From Verrucomicrobiota bacterium (GTDB lineage Bacteria > Verrucomicrobiota > Kiritimatiellia > JAAZAB01), in contig JAHIMN010000229.1 of NCBI GenBank assembly GCA_018896395.1, positions 1 through 14,232 on the forward strand: a DNA stretch of 14,232 bases, read 5' to 3'. Position numbers and translations under genes: made by a program. The notes beneath the pieces were generated by a model. That model saw nothing but the letters and a program-made list of their open reading frames with translations. It had not been told where the DNA came from and did no database searches. This document shows, one piece after another, positions 1 through 5,447 of the stretch. Within the stretch, counting starts at the first letter, position 1. Each line of letters opens with the position of its first letter.

Positions 1-174
1 GATCATGGCGCTTGCGATTTCGTCGCGGTAGTAACCCAGGTCGGCCGCCGCTTGAAGCACGCGTTGGCGGGTTTTTTCACTGATCGCAATGGCAGACGTC
101 CGCGTATTCAAGACGCACGAGACGGTGCCTTGCGATACGCCGGCTTTTTTAGCAACATCTATAATTGTTGTCAT
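1..174 (-). CDS. LacI-family transcriptional regulator (N-terminal part only)
   Basis: The reverse strand from 174 reads 58 codons to the window edge. It starts MTTIIDVAKKAGVSQGTVS and continues with ISEKTRQRVLQAAADLGY, the typical LacI/PurR helix-turn-helix: helices at about residues 3-10 and 14-22, then the hinge-side segment around 30-50. Proteins of this family bind palindromic operators as dimers and respond to a sugar or nucleoside ligand through a C-terminal periplasmic-binding-like domain, which lies outside the window. The start is fixed by the family, since the DVAKKAGVS helix normally begins 3-5 residues after Met. No Shine-Dalgarno sequence precedes it. The promoter -10 ends only 7 nt upstream, so the mRNA may be leaderless. 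Its ligand and targets cannot be told from here; the neighbouring rib genes are probably unrelated. Confidence 0.93.
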   Translation of the reverse strand, partial: MTTIIDVAKKAGVSQGTVSCVLNTRTSAIAISEKTRQRVLQAAADLGYYRDEIASAMI

Positions 175-196
175 AACGTTATATATATAACGTTAT
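173..196. promoter_or_regulatory. 24-bp perfect palindrome, probable autoregulatory operator
   Basis: Positions 173-196 form a perfect 24-bp palindrome made of two copies of the self-complementary 10-mer ATAACGTTAT (173-182 and 187-196), with centres 14 bp apart. LacI-family operators are typically palindromes with a central CG, as in each 10-mer. One copy lies in the promoter spacer and the other covers the start codon, so binding would block transcription initiation. This suggests negative autoregulation by the adjacent regulator; binding itself is inferred. Confidence 0.55.
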
Positions 197-210
197 AGTA
201 AACATGTCAA
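182..210 (-). promoter_or_regulatory. Sigma70-like promoter of the LacI-family gene
   Basis: On the minus strand a perfect TTGACA (-35, positions 205-210) is followed after 17 bp by TATATA (-10, 182-187). The expected transcription start, 7 bp downstream, falls at about 174-175, the A of the start codon. Seen directly: the hexamers and spacing. Inferred: the start point. Confidence 0.65.
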
Positions 211-339
211 TTGGATTTTTGAAAAAAATTACGACGTGATTTACTTGGCCATCCCGGCCGCCTGTTGGGCTGGCAAAAGGCGCCTTGTACGAGGGGGGGC
301 AAAGGGCCATCAAGGATAAAATGGTAAAAGCAAGCAGAT

Positions 340-987
340 TCAGCCTTCGCCGAAGCCCGCGTCGCGCAGGCGCTCCCACGTTAGCGGGGTGGGGGCTTGT
401 TCCGTCTCCATGGTGCGGCGCACGTGCTTGCCGATGAGATCGGTTTCCAGGTTAACGGTGTCGCCTGCTTTCAGTTTGCCGAGCGCCGTGTGCTCGCAGG
501 TGAACGGAATCAGGGCCACGGCAAAGGAATGATCGTCAAGTTCGGTAATGGTCAGGCTGACCCCATCAATGGCGATTGAGCCTTTCAATACCATGCCGTG
601 CAATAGCTCGGTTCCGCAGGTCACCCGCAAGATCCAATCCCGGCCTTTGGCCTGACGGCGACTTACGGCGCCGATGCCGTCCACGTGTCCCGTGACCAGG
701 TGGCCGCCCAGCGGGTCGCCCAGCCGCAGGGCGCGCTCCAAGTTCAGGGCCGCGCCCGGGCGTTTCCCGCCCAGAGTGGTGCGGTCGAGCGTTTCCTGCA
801 AGATGTCGCCGGCGAAGTTTTTTCCCTGGATCTGCGCGATGGTCAGGCAGGCGCCGTTAACCGCCATGCTTTCACCCCGGGTCAGCGGCGGATGCCAAGA
901 GGCGCCGGCGATGACCAGGCGCAGACCGCCCGCCACCGTTTCGCGGCGGGCAAGCGTACCTATCTGCTGAATGAGACCGGTGAACAT
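340..987 (-). CDS. ribE: Riboflavin synthase, alpha subunit
   Basis: Cytoplasmic enzyme that dismutates two molecules of 6,7-dimethyl-8-ribityllumazine to riboflavin plus the pyrimidinedione that feeds back to lumazine synthase. At 215 aa it has the usual length and the duplicated beta-barrel plan. The N-terminal barrel begins MFTGLI (1-6) and carries VNGACLT (43-49). The second begins near GGHLVTGHVDG (94-104) and carries the matching IAIDGVSLT (138-146). The C-terminal region has the trimerisation-helix type sequence NLETDLIGKHVRR. The start is supported by an AAGG about 9 nt upstream. It is the last gene of the rib cluster; the four-helix-bundle gene and a heptamer repeat array lie directly upstream, so its 5' region has been changed by insertion. 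I saw no convincing terminator between its stop and the lacI promoter. The gene is called ribE here (ribC in E. coli). Confidence 0.97.
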   Translation of the reverse strand: MFTGLIQQIGTLARRETVAGGLRLVIAGASWHPPLTRGESMAVNGACLTIAQIQGKNFAGDILQETLDRTTLGGKRPGAALNLERALRLGDPLGGHLVTGHVDGIGAVSRRQAKGRDWILRVTCGTELLHGMVLKGSIAIDGVSLTITELDDHSFAVALIPFTCEHTALGKLKAGDTVNLETDLIGKHVRRTMETEQAPTPLTWERLRDAGFGEG

Positions 988-1001
988 AAGAAAAAACCTT
1001 T

Positions 1002-1043
1002 AAGCAAACATCGAACATCCAACATCGAACATCCAACTTCGAA
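1002..1043 (-). repeat. Heptamer array, copy A (six 7-nt units)
   Basis: 42 bp lying 15 bp upstream of the ribE start. Read on the minus strand it is five units of TTSGRYG type (TTCGAAG, then alternating TTGGATG and TTCGATG) closed by TTTGCTT. It is in inverted orientation to copy B (1479-1520), so the two bracket the four-helix-bundle gene. The outer 15 bp of A and B are identical; B has one extra heptamer inside, and the next 19 bp are identical again. Confidence 0.85.
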
Positions 1044-1077
1044 TGTAAAGATAAGAACAGAAACAAATATCGAACGA

Positions 1078-1479
1078 TTATTTGTCAGACTTCCTTTTTT
1101 CGGCAGTTTTAATGCTGGCAACAAAAATCCTGATCAACTCGTCTGTTTCGTTGATTGCAGCTGTAATTTCTGGAACATTATGAGAGGCCATCACCTTGTG
1201 GATTAACCGTAACCAGCGTTTGGATTCCCTAAATTCTTTGAGACAGATGCGCAATTTGTGTATAAAATCAGGCATGGATTCCGCCGATTCGGCTTCGCCG
1301 TGATTTGACAGTGGAGATGTTCCTGAACGCAATAACTGGATTGCAATATGATTACCGGCGCGTGTTGCAGGAAGATGCTCAGCAAGGCGAATAATCATAG
1401 CGGCATAATCCAGCAACCGTTCCTCAAGATCAAAGCGGTTGTTATCTTGCTTGTTCGGATTCATCGTCGGCTCATTCAT
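1078..1479 (-). CDS. Four-helix-bundle protein of the S23 / 23S-rRNA-IVS family
   Basis: 133 aa. The stretch RFDLEERLLDYAAMIIRLAE starts the first helix. It is followed by AIQLLRSGTSPLSNHGEAES, then DFIHKLRICLKEFRESKRWL, the hallmark pattern of the small four-helix-bundle proteins first found inside intervening sequences of 23S rRNA and related to the Avd proteins of diversity-generating retroelements. The molecular role of the family is unknown; RNA or nucleic-acid binding has been proposed. The start at 1479 makes an ATGA overlap with the ribD stop; an internal Met at 1464 is the alternative, and neither has a clear Shine-Dalgarno sequence. The gene is AT-rich: I count 74 G/C in the 180 bases 1081-1260 (41%), against about 60-63% in 60-base samples of ribE and ribD. 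It sits between two inverted heptamer arrays, which indicates insertion into an existing ribD-ribE operon. Confidence 0.9.
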   Translation of the reverse strand: MNEPTMNPNKQDNNRFDLEERLLDYAAMIIRLAEHLPATRAGNHIAIQLLRSGTSPLSNHGEAESAESMPDFIHKLRICLKEFRESKRWLRLIHKVMASHNVPEITAAINETDELIRIFVASIKTAEKRKSDK

Positions 1480-2630
1480 TGGATGTTCGATGTTGGATGT
1501 TCGGTGTTCGATGTTTGCTTGTTCCTTTGCCTGGGTCTCGGCTTTGCCGTAATCAAAAGATCCTGCCCCATTCGCCGGCATTCGGTAAAGACCAATTCCG
1601 GCGCGGCCGATAGGGGCCAGCCGATGCCGCCGACGGCCCCCGGCGCTTTTCCGCCGCCGATGATGCAGGGCGCAATAAAAAACCGGAACTCGTTGACCAG
1701 GCCGGCGCGAATCAGGGAGGCCGACAGATCAGCCCCCCCTTCACACAACACATGTAAACAGCCAAGGCTCCCGAGTTTTTTCATGAGCGCGGTCAGCGAA
1801 ACTCCGCCCCGTGACCCCGGCAGAACCCAGACCTGGGCGCCGGTGGACCGCCAGGCGGTCTGCCGTCGTACCGGACACCGGCGGGTGGTGGCGATGATCG
1901 TTTGCGCCTGGTATCCATCGGTAAAAATCTTGGCGCTGGCTGCCAGGATTCCCCGGGTATCCACGATGACCCGCCATGGCCGGCGCCCGCCCGGAGGCTT
2001 GGGCAATAGCGAAGGATCATCGGCCAGCACCGTGCGGGCGCCAACCAGGATGGCATCGGCGCTCCGGCGCCAGGCTTGAACTTGGGCCCGGGCCGCCGGC
2101 CCTGTAATCCAGCGGGACCGTCCACGCTCATCGGCAATTTTGCCGTCCAGCGAAACAGCCAGTTTCAGGGTCAAGTAAGGGCGGCGCGTTCGAATCCACT
2201 GCATAAAGGGTGCGATTAATTGCCGCGCTTTGGGTGCAGCAACGCCTTCAATCACCTCAATCCCGGCCTTGCGCAGGATGGCTATGCCCCGGCCGTTGTG
2301 CCTGGGATTGGGGTCGTGCGCGGCCAGGACCACGCGCCGAATGCCTGACTGGATAATGGCCCGGGTGCATGGTGGCGTACGACCCTGGGTACAACAGGGT
2401 TCAAGCGTGACGTACAGCGTGGCGTTCCTGGCGCGCCCGCCCGCTTCCTGAATGGCCAGTGTCTCGGCATGCAGTCCGCCGGAGTGGTGATGCCATCCCT
2501 GGCCGACCAGGCCACGCCCGCGCACAATCACGGCACCCACGGGCGGATTGGGGCGCGTCAGACCCTCGCCCCGCCGGGCCAGCGTCAGCGCGCGCGCCAT
2601 CCAGTAATTATGATCTAATCGGCTGTTCAT
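1476..2630 (-). CDS. ribD: Bifunctional diaminohydroxyphosphoribosylaminopyrimidine deaminase / 5-amino-6-(5-phosphoribosylamino)uracil reductase
   Basis: Carries out the second and third steps of riboflavin synthesis from GTP. The N-terminal zinc deaminase domain (about 1-145) has HAE (54-56) and PCCTQGRTPPC, with Zn cysteines at 79 and 88. The usual His of the PCSHxGRTPPC motif is Thr81. The reductase domain (about 150-365) shows LTLKLAVSLDGKIA, SRWITG, DAILVGARTVLADDP, CEGGADLSASL and FFIAPCIIGG. The start is set at ATG 2630 (MNSRLDHNYW); an upstream GTG at 2672 would lie inside a repeat element. No clear Shine-Dalgarno is visible, possibly because the 230-bp element at 2658-2887 displaced the native upstream region. 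The last ~14 residues are encoded by heptamer array B and look like an acquired tail. The stop overlaps the next ATG as ATGA. Confidence 0.96.
   Translation of the reverse strand: MNSRLDHNYWMARALTLARRGEGLTRPNPPVGAVIVRGRGLVGQGWHHHSGGLHAETLAIQEAGGRARNATLYVTLEPCCTQGRTPPCTRAIIQSGIRRVVLAAHDPNPRHNGRGIAILRKAGIEVIEGVAAPKARQLIAPFMQWIRTRRPYLTLKLAVSLDGKIADERGRSRWITGPAARAQVQAWRRSADAILVGARTVLADDPSLLPKPPGGRRPWRVIVDTRGILAASAKIFTDGYQAQTIIATTRRCPVRRQTAWRSTGAQVWVLPGSRGGVSLTALMKKLGSLGCLHVLCEGGADLSASLIRAGLVNEFRFFIAPCIIGGGKAPGAVGGIGWPLSAAPELVFTECRRMGQDLLITAKPRPRQRNKQTSNTEHPTSNIQ
1479..1520 (-). repeat. Heptamer array, copy B (six 7-nt units), overlapping the 3' end of ribD
   Basis: 42 bp in perfect 7-nt phase. 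In + strand reading the units run from TTGGATG at 1479 to TTTGCTT at 1514-1520, alternating TTGGATG and TTCGATG with one TTCGGTG. On the minus strand it encodes the last residues of RibD (KQTSNTEHPTSNIQ) and ends exactly at the ATG of the four-helix-bundle gene. Confidence 0.85.
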
Positions 2631-2657
2631 AAGTGGAAAACAAAATGCAGAATTAAG

Positions 2658-2887
2658 GCAACTACTCACCACGGATTACACGGATAGCACGGATATGATA
2701 AGATTTTTACCAAGAATAAACACGGATTGATACAGATACTGGCAGGAAGCGAGAAGGCTTCCATTTTTTTAAAATCATTTTTCTTTATCCGTCCCGACGC
2801 TGTGAGGTCGGGATCAGTGTCCATCCGTGGTTGATTTTCTTTTGGTTGCGGCTTTGCCGTACTAAGAAATCTGTGGTGAGTAGTTGC
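2658..2887. mobile_element. 230-bp MITE-like element with 20-bp terminal inverted repeats
   Basis: The left end GCAACTACTCACCACGGATT (2658-2677) matches the reverse complement of the right end (2868-2887) at 19 of 20 positions. Inside the left arm a CACGGATNN unit is repeated three times (2669-2696), and the right arm has the inverted CCATCCGTGG (2821-2830). Two internal hairpins are visible: GGAAGC/GCTTCC (2745-2762), followed on the + strand by seven T, and TCCCGAC/GTCGGGA around 2792-2814. There is no ORF. It fills almost the whole nusB-ribD gap, ending 3 bp after the nusB stop. A 13-mer CGGCTTTGCCGTA at 2849-2861 recurs at 1539-1551 in the 3' end of ribD. Confidence 0.6.
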
Positions 2888-2890
2888 GAT

Positions 2891-3352
2891 TCAGCTTCGG
2901 GCCTGAGGATCGGAGCTTTTCATTTCCGAGACCGCTTCCCGGCTGGGGCGCGGTATGTCTTTGCACGCGCGATCCAGGATGCCGTTGACAAATTTACCAG
3001 ATTCGTTGGAACTGAAGCGCTTGGCGATATCCACGGCCTCGTTGATCGAAACCACCGGCGGAATATCAGGACGGAACAGCATTTCAAAAAGGGCCAGGCG
3101 AATGACATTCCGGTCCACGGCATTCAGGCGCTTAACGTCCCAGTGATCGGCATAGTTCTGAATGCGCTCGTCAAGCTCGTGGAGATGATCCAGCACACCC
3201 CGGATCAATTCCGCGGTAAACGGACGTGATTTCGGGTCCACGTTTTGAAGCGCCCAAAAATCTTCCAGTGAGCGGTCCTTATCGCCGGCGTTAAAATCAT
3301 GCTGAAAGAGAAATTGCACCGCCCATTCGCGGCCAAATCGCCGGGTTGTCAT
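2891..3352 (-). CDS. nusB: Transcription antitermination factor NusB
   Basis: 153 aa, normal length for this all-helical RNA-binding protein, which with NusE (ribosomal protein S10) recognises boxA in rRNA operons. The N-terminus MTTRRFGREWAVQFLFQHDF matches the family's RRxxRExAxQxLYQ start. The C-terminal half shows RLNAVDRNVIRLALFEML, PPVVSINEAVDIAKRF and KFVNGILD, the most conserved NusB segments. The start is supported by AGGA about 9 nt upstream. nusB next to ribH is one of the most conserved gene pairs in bacteria. Here it is separated from both rib neighbours by repeat elements (2658-2887 and 3369-3479), so co-transcription is likely but translational coupling is lost. Confidence 0.95.
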   Translation of the reverse strand: MTTRRFGREWAVQFLFQHDFNAGDKDRSLEDFWALQNVDPKSRPFTAELIRGVLDHLHELDERIQNYADHWDVKRLNAVDRNVIRLALFEMLFRPDIPPVVSINEAVDIAKRFSSNESGKFVNGILDRACKDIPRPSREAVSEMKSSDPQARS

Positions 3353-3368
3353 ATCTTTCTTTCCTGTT

Positions 3369-3479
3369 AACTACTCAGGCACAAAGTGTCATAGGCACAA
3401 AGCTCAGAACAGTTGCGGCGCATTTTCATTTCTTTGTGCCTTTGCCCCTCTGTGCCTTTGTGCCTGCATGAACAGTTGC
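3369..3479. repeat. ~110-bp inverted repeat element of CACAAAGGC-type units
   Basis: CAGGCACAAAG (3376-3386) is exactly inverted as CTTTGTGCCTG (3456-3466). Further copies of GGCACAAAG and its complement lie between them. The left end AACTACTCA (3369-3377) is shared with the terminal repeat of the 2658-2887 element. GAACAGTTGC occurs as a direct repeat at 3407-3416 and 3470-3479. It occupies most of the ribH-nusB gap and has no ORF. It is probably a dispersed intergenic repeat; a role in mRNA structure is possible but not shown. Confidence 0.55.
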
Positions 3480-3495
3480 CGGTTATTTGCCCGTC

Positions 3496-3963
3496 TTACA
3501 TTTTTTTCAGGAGCGAAGCCATCTCGATGGCCGAAAGGGCCGCTGTCCAGCCACGATTGCCGGACTTGGAACCGGAACGCTCGATGGCCTGTTCCAAGTT
3601 TTCGGTGGCGACTACGCCGTCAATAACCGGGACGTTGGTTTGCAGGGCAATCTGGGTCAGCGCGCGCGCTACCTGGCTGTTGATCAGCCCGGCATGCGAC
3701 GTGGCGCCCTGGATCACGACGCCCAGCGCCACCAGTGCGTGGAATTTTCCCGTCTGGGCCAGTTTCTGGATGGCCAGCGGAATTTCAAACGAACCGGGGA
3801 CCCATACAACGGTCACCGTATCATCCTTCGTCCCGTGCCGTTGGAAGCAATCCAGCGCGCCGCGCAGAAGCTGTTGCGCGAACAGGTCGTTAAACCGGCT
3901 GATCACGATGCCGAACGTTAAATCCTGCGCCATTAAACTGCCTGCGATTTCCTTGGTCTTCAT
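3496..3963 (-). CDS. ribH: 6,7-dimethyl-8-ribityllumazine synthase
   Basis: 155 aa, the standard length. It condenses 5-amino-6-ribitylaminouracil with 3,4-dihydroxy-2-butanone 4-phosphate and usually forms pentamers or 60-mer capsids in the cytoplasm. Visible family motifs: ISRFND (21-26, aromatic substrate-stacking Phe24), VPGSFEIPLA (55-64), GVVIQGATSH with the catalytic His at 90, and EQAIERSGSKSGNRG (124-138), whose Arg contacts phosphate in relatives. The start at 3963 is preceded by AAAGGA at good spacing; the longer upstream reading frame runs through heptamer array C and is not needed. It lies between ribBA and nusB in the usual order. No sign of damage. Confidence 0.95.
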   Translation of the reverse strand: MKTKEIAGSLMAQDLTFGIVISRFNDLFAQQLLRGALDCFQRHGTKDDTVTVVWVPGSFEIPLAIQKLAQTGKFHALVALGVVIQGATSHAGLINSQVARALTQIALQTNVPVIDGVVATENLEQAIERSGSKSGNRGWTAALSAIEMASLLKKM

Positions 3964-4003
3964 GGTCGGTCCTTTCTGTTTTTGGTCTTTCCTCTGTTCG
4001 CTA

Positions 4004-4045
4004 TTCGACGTTGGGCGTTCGATGTTGGATGTTCGGCGTTTGCTT
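4004..4045 (-). repeat. Heptamer array, copy C (six 7-nt units)
   Basis: Positions 4004-4045 are exactly six 7-nt units on the + strand, from TTCGACG to the closing TTTGCTT, with TTGGGCG, TTCGATG, TTGGATG and TTCGGCG between. It lies in the ribBA-ribH gap, in the same orientation as copies B and D. Confidence 0.85.
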
Positions 4046-4057
4046 CCGTTCTTATCC

Positions 4058-5293
4058 TCACAGCCAGTGTCCCAGCTTCTTCTTTTTCGTGTCCAGATAT
4101 TTCCTATTGTACGGATTGGACGGCAAAATAACAGGAATTCTCTCCACAATCTGAATGCCGTAGCCTTCCAGGCCGATGACTTTCCGGGGATTATTTGTCA
4201 TTAGCCGGATTTTTTTAAGACCTAATTCCGAAAGAATCTGGGCGCCTGTGCCATAGTCGCGCAGATCGGCCGGGAAACCTAACTTCCTGTTGGCGGCGAC
4301 TGTATCCAGGCCCTGCTCCTGCAGGGCGTAGGCGTGGATTTTATTGGCCAGCCCGATACCCCGGCCTTCCTGGCGCATGTAAAGGACCACGCCGGATTTG
4401 GCCTCGGCCACCTTTTGCATGGCGGCACGCAGTTGCGCTCCGCAATCACAGCGCAGAGAGCCGAAGACATCGCCGGTCAGGCATTCGCTATGCACGCGCA
4501 CCAGGGCGGATTTATCGCGCGCCGGATTACCCATCACCAGGGCAATGTGAAGATCGCCATCCGGCAGGGATTGGTATAATCGCAAGTTAAACAGTCCGAA
4601 CTCGGTGGGCAACTGCGCCTGCCGGACGCAGGTAACCAGCTTTTCACTGCGGCGGCGATAGGCGATCAGGTCGGCCACCGACGTGATGCTCAGGTGATGA
4701 TGCTTGGAGAACTGGAGCAGGTCGGGCAGGCGCGCCATACGACCGTCATCCCGCATGATTTCACAGATGATGCCGGCCGGTTTCAGGCCGGCCAGCCGCG
4801 CCAGATCAATAGCCGCTTCCGTGTGACCGGCCCGGCGCAGGACGCCGCCTTCCCGCGCGGCCAGCGGAAACACATGACCCGGGCTGACTAGATCACCGGA
4901 CCGTGATTTCTCATCCAGCAACACGCGAATGGTCCGGGCGCGATCATGGGCACTGATCCCGGTTGCTATGCCCCGGCGGGCATCCACGGATGCCATGAAT
5001 GCGGTGCGCAAGGTGTCCGGCGCGTGGGTGGAGAACATCTTGTTGATATTTAACCGCTCCAGGCGATCCTGGGTCATGGCTACGCAAATCAGGCCACGCC
5101 CGAAGCGGGCCATGAAATTGATCATTCGGTCGGTCGCTTTCTCGGCCGCAATCACCAGGTCGCCCTCATTTTCGCGCGCCTTGTCGTCCACGATGACGAC
5201 CATGTGGCCGCGGCGAATCTCGCGGATAATATCTTCAATTGGATGGAAGGATGATGTTTTTTGCTTTTTCATTTGGTGGCAGGCCGTGTCCAT
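4058..5293 (-). CDS. ribBA: Bifunctional 3,4-dihydroxy-2-butanone 4-phosphate synthase / GTP cyclohydrolase II
   Basis: Supplies both precursor branches of riboflavin synthesis: ribulose 5-phosphate to dihydroxybutanone phosphate, and GTP to the diaminopyrimidine. Up to 411 aa. The RibB half (about 15-215) shows DDKARENEGDL (36-46, acidic metal/substrate residues), DARRGIATGISAHDRA, GHVFPLAAREGG and RRAGHTEAAIDL. The RibA half (about 216-405) has the zinc cysteines Cys271, Cys282 and Cys284 in HSECLTGDVFGSLRCDCG, then MRQEGRGIGLANKI and MTNNPRKVIGLEGYG. Both active-site sets look complete. The start is uncertain: ATG 5293 gives the longest frame and ATG 5272 (MKKQKTSSF) fits the family length slightly better; neither has a good Shine-Dalgarno. 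No FMN riboswitch is visible upstream, only heptamer array D. Confidence 0.96.
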   Translation of the reverse strand: MDTACHQMKKQKTSSFHPIEDIIREIRRGHMVVIVDDKARENEGDLVIAAEKATDRMINFMARFGRGLICVAMTQDRLERLNINKMFSTHAPDTLRTAFMASVDARRGIATGISAHDRARTIRVLLDEKSRSGDLVSPGHVFPLAAREGGVLRRAGHTEAAIDLARLAGLKPAGIICEIMRDDGRMARLPDLLQFSKHHHLSITSVADLIAYRRRSEKLVTCVRQAQLPTEFGLFNLRLYQSLPDGDLHIALVMGNPARDKSALVRVHSECLTGDVFGSLRCDCGAQLRAAMQKVAEAKSGVVLYMRQEGRGIGLANKIHAYALQEQGLDTVAANRKLGFPADLRDYGTGAQILSELGLKKIRLMTNNPRKVIGLEGYGIQIVERIPVILPSNPYNRKYLDTKKKKLGHWL

Positions 5294-5358
5294 AACTCAA
5301 TAAACGGCTATCGCGGAACGCAGGCGTTGCTGACTATTTTTTTGTTTTTATTCCGTCA

Positions 5359-5442
5359 TTCGACATTGGGCGTTCGATGTCCCGCGCAACGCGGGATAAA
5401 TTGGATGCTTGCCCCGCGTTTCGCGGGGTTGGGCGTTTGCTT
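5359..5442 (-). repeat. Heptamer array, copy D, interrupted by two 21-nt hairpin inserts
   Basis: Six heptamers in the same order logic as copy C (TTCGACA, TTGGGCG, TTCGATG, TTGGATG, TTGGGCG and closing TTTGCTT) are interrupted twice. The first insert, 5380-5400 (21 nt), holds CCCGCG-CAA-CGCGGG. The second, 5408-5428 (21 nt), holds CCCCGCG-TTT-CGCGGGG. Each insert is three heptamer lengths, so the 7-nt phase is kept. It lies between the unrecognised gene and ribBA. No T-run follows the hairpins, so they do not look like terminators. Confidence 0.8.
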
Positions 5443-5447
5443 TAAGT

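Larger units (their letters stand above)
1002..1520. mobile_element. Putative IVS-like cassette: four-helix-bundle gene between inverted heptamer arrays
   Basis: Arrays A (1002-1043) and B (1479-1520) are inverted copies enclosing one AT-rich gene, 519 bp in all. Both outer ends read AAGCAAACATCGAACA inward. No transposase is present and I found no clear target-site duplication. In the transcript the two arms could pair to form a long stem, the layout known from 23S rRNA intervening sequences. That the unit moved as a piece is inferred from structure and composition only. Confidence 0.5.

Noticed and set aside
240..339. Terminator after ribE
   Set aside because: Only short GC palindromes (AAGGCGCCTT, GGCC-GGGAT-GGCC) without an adjacent T-run; not convincing.
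1002..1520. Diversity-generating retroelement suggested by the Avd-like four-helix-bundle protein
   Set aside because: No reverse transcriptase and no template/variable repeat pair with adenine-specific changes is present in the window.
685..2079. Long plus-strand open frames (685-1206 and 1348-2079)
   Set aside because: They are antisense to ribE, the four-helix-bundle gene and ribD, which have clear family motifs; the plus-strand translations show none.
2745..2770. Hairpin plus T-run resembling a rho-independent terminator
   Set aside because: It points along the + strand, where no gene ends; the surrounding genes are on the minus strand. Treated as internal structure of the 230-bp element.
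4004..4045. CRISPR-like array
   Set aside because: Units are 7 nt and contiguous with no spacers; there are no cas genes.
3413..4204. 263-codon plus-strand open frame
   Set aside because: Antisense to ribH and repeat DNA; composition is typical of a shadow frame in GC-rich DNA.
5294..5447. Possible FMN riboswitch upstream of ribBA
   Set aside because: No recognisable RFN-element core is present on the minus strand; the space is heptamer array D with two hairpins.
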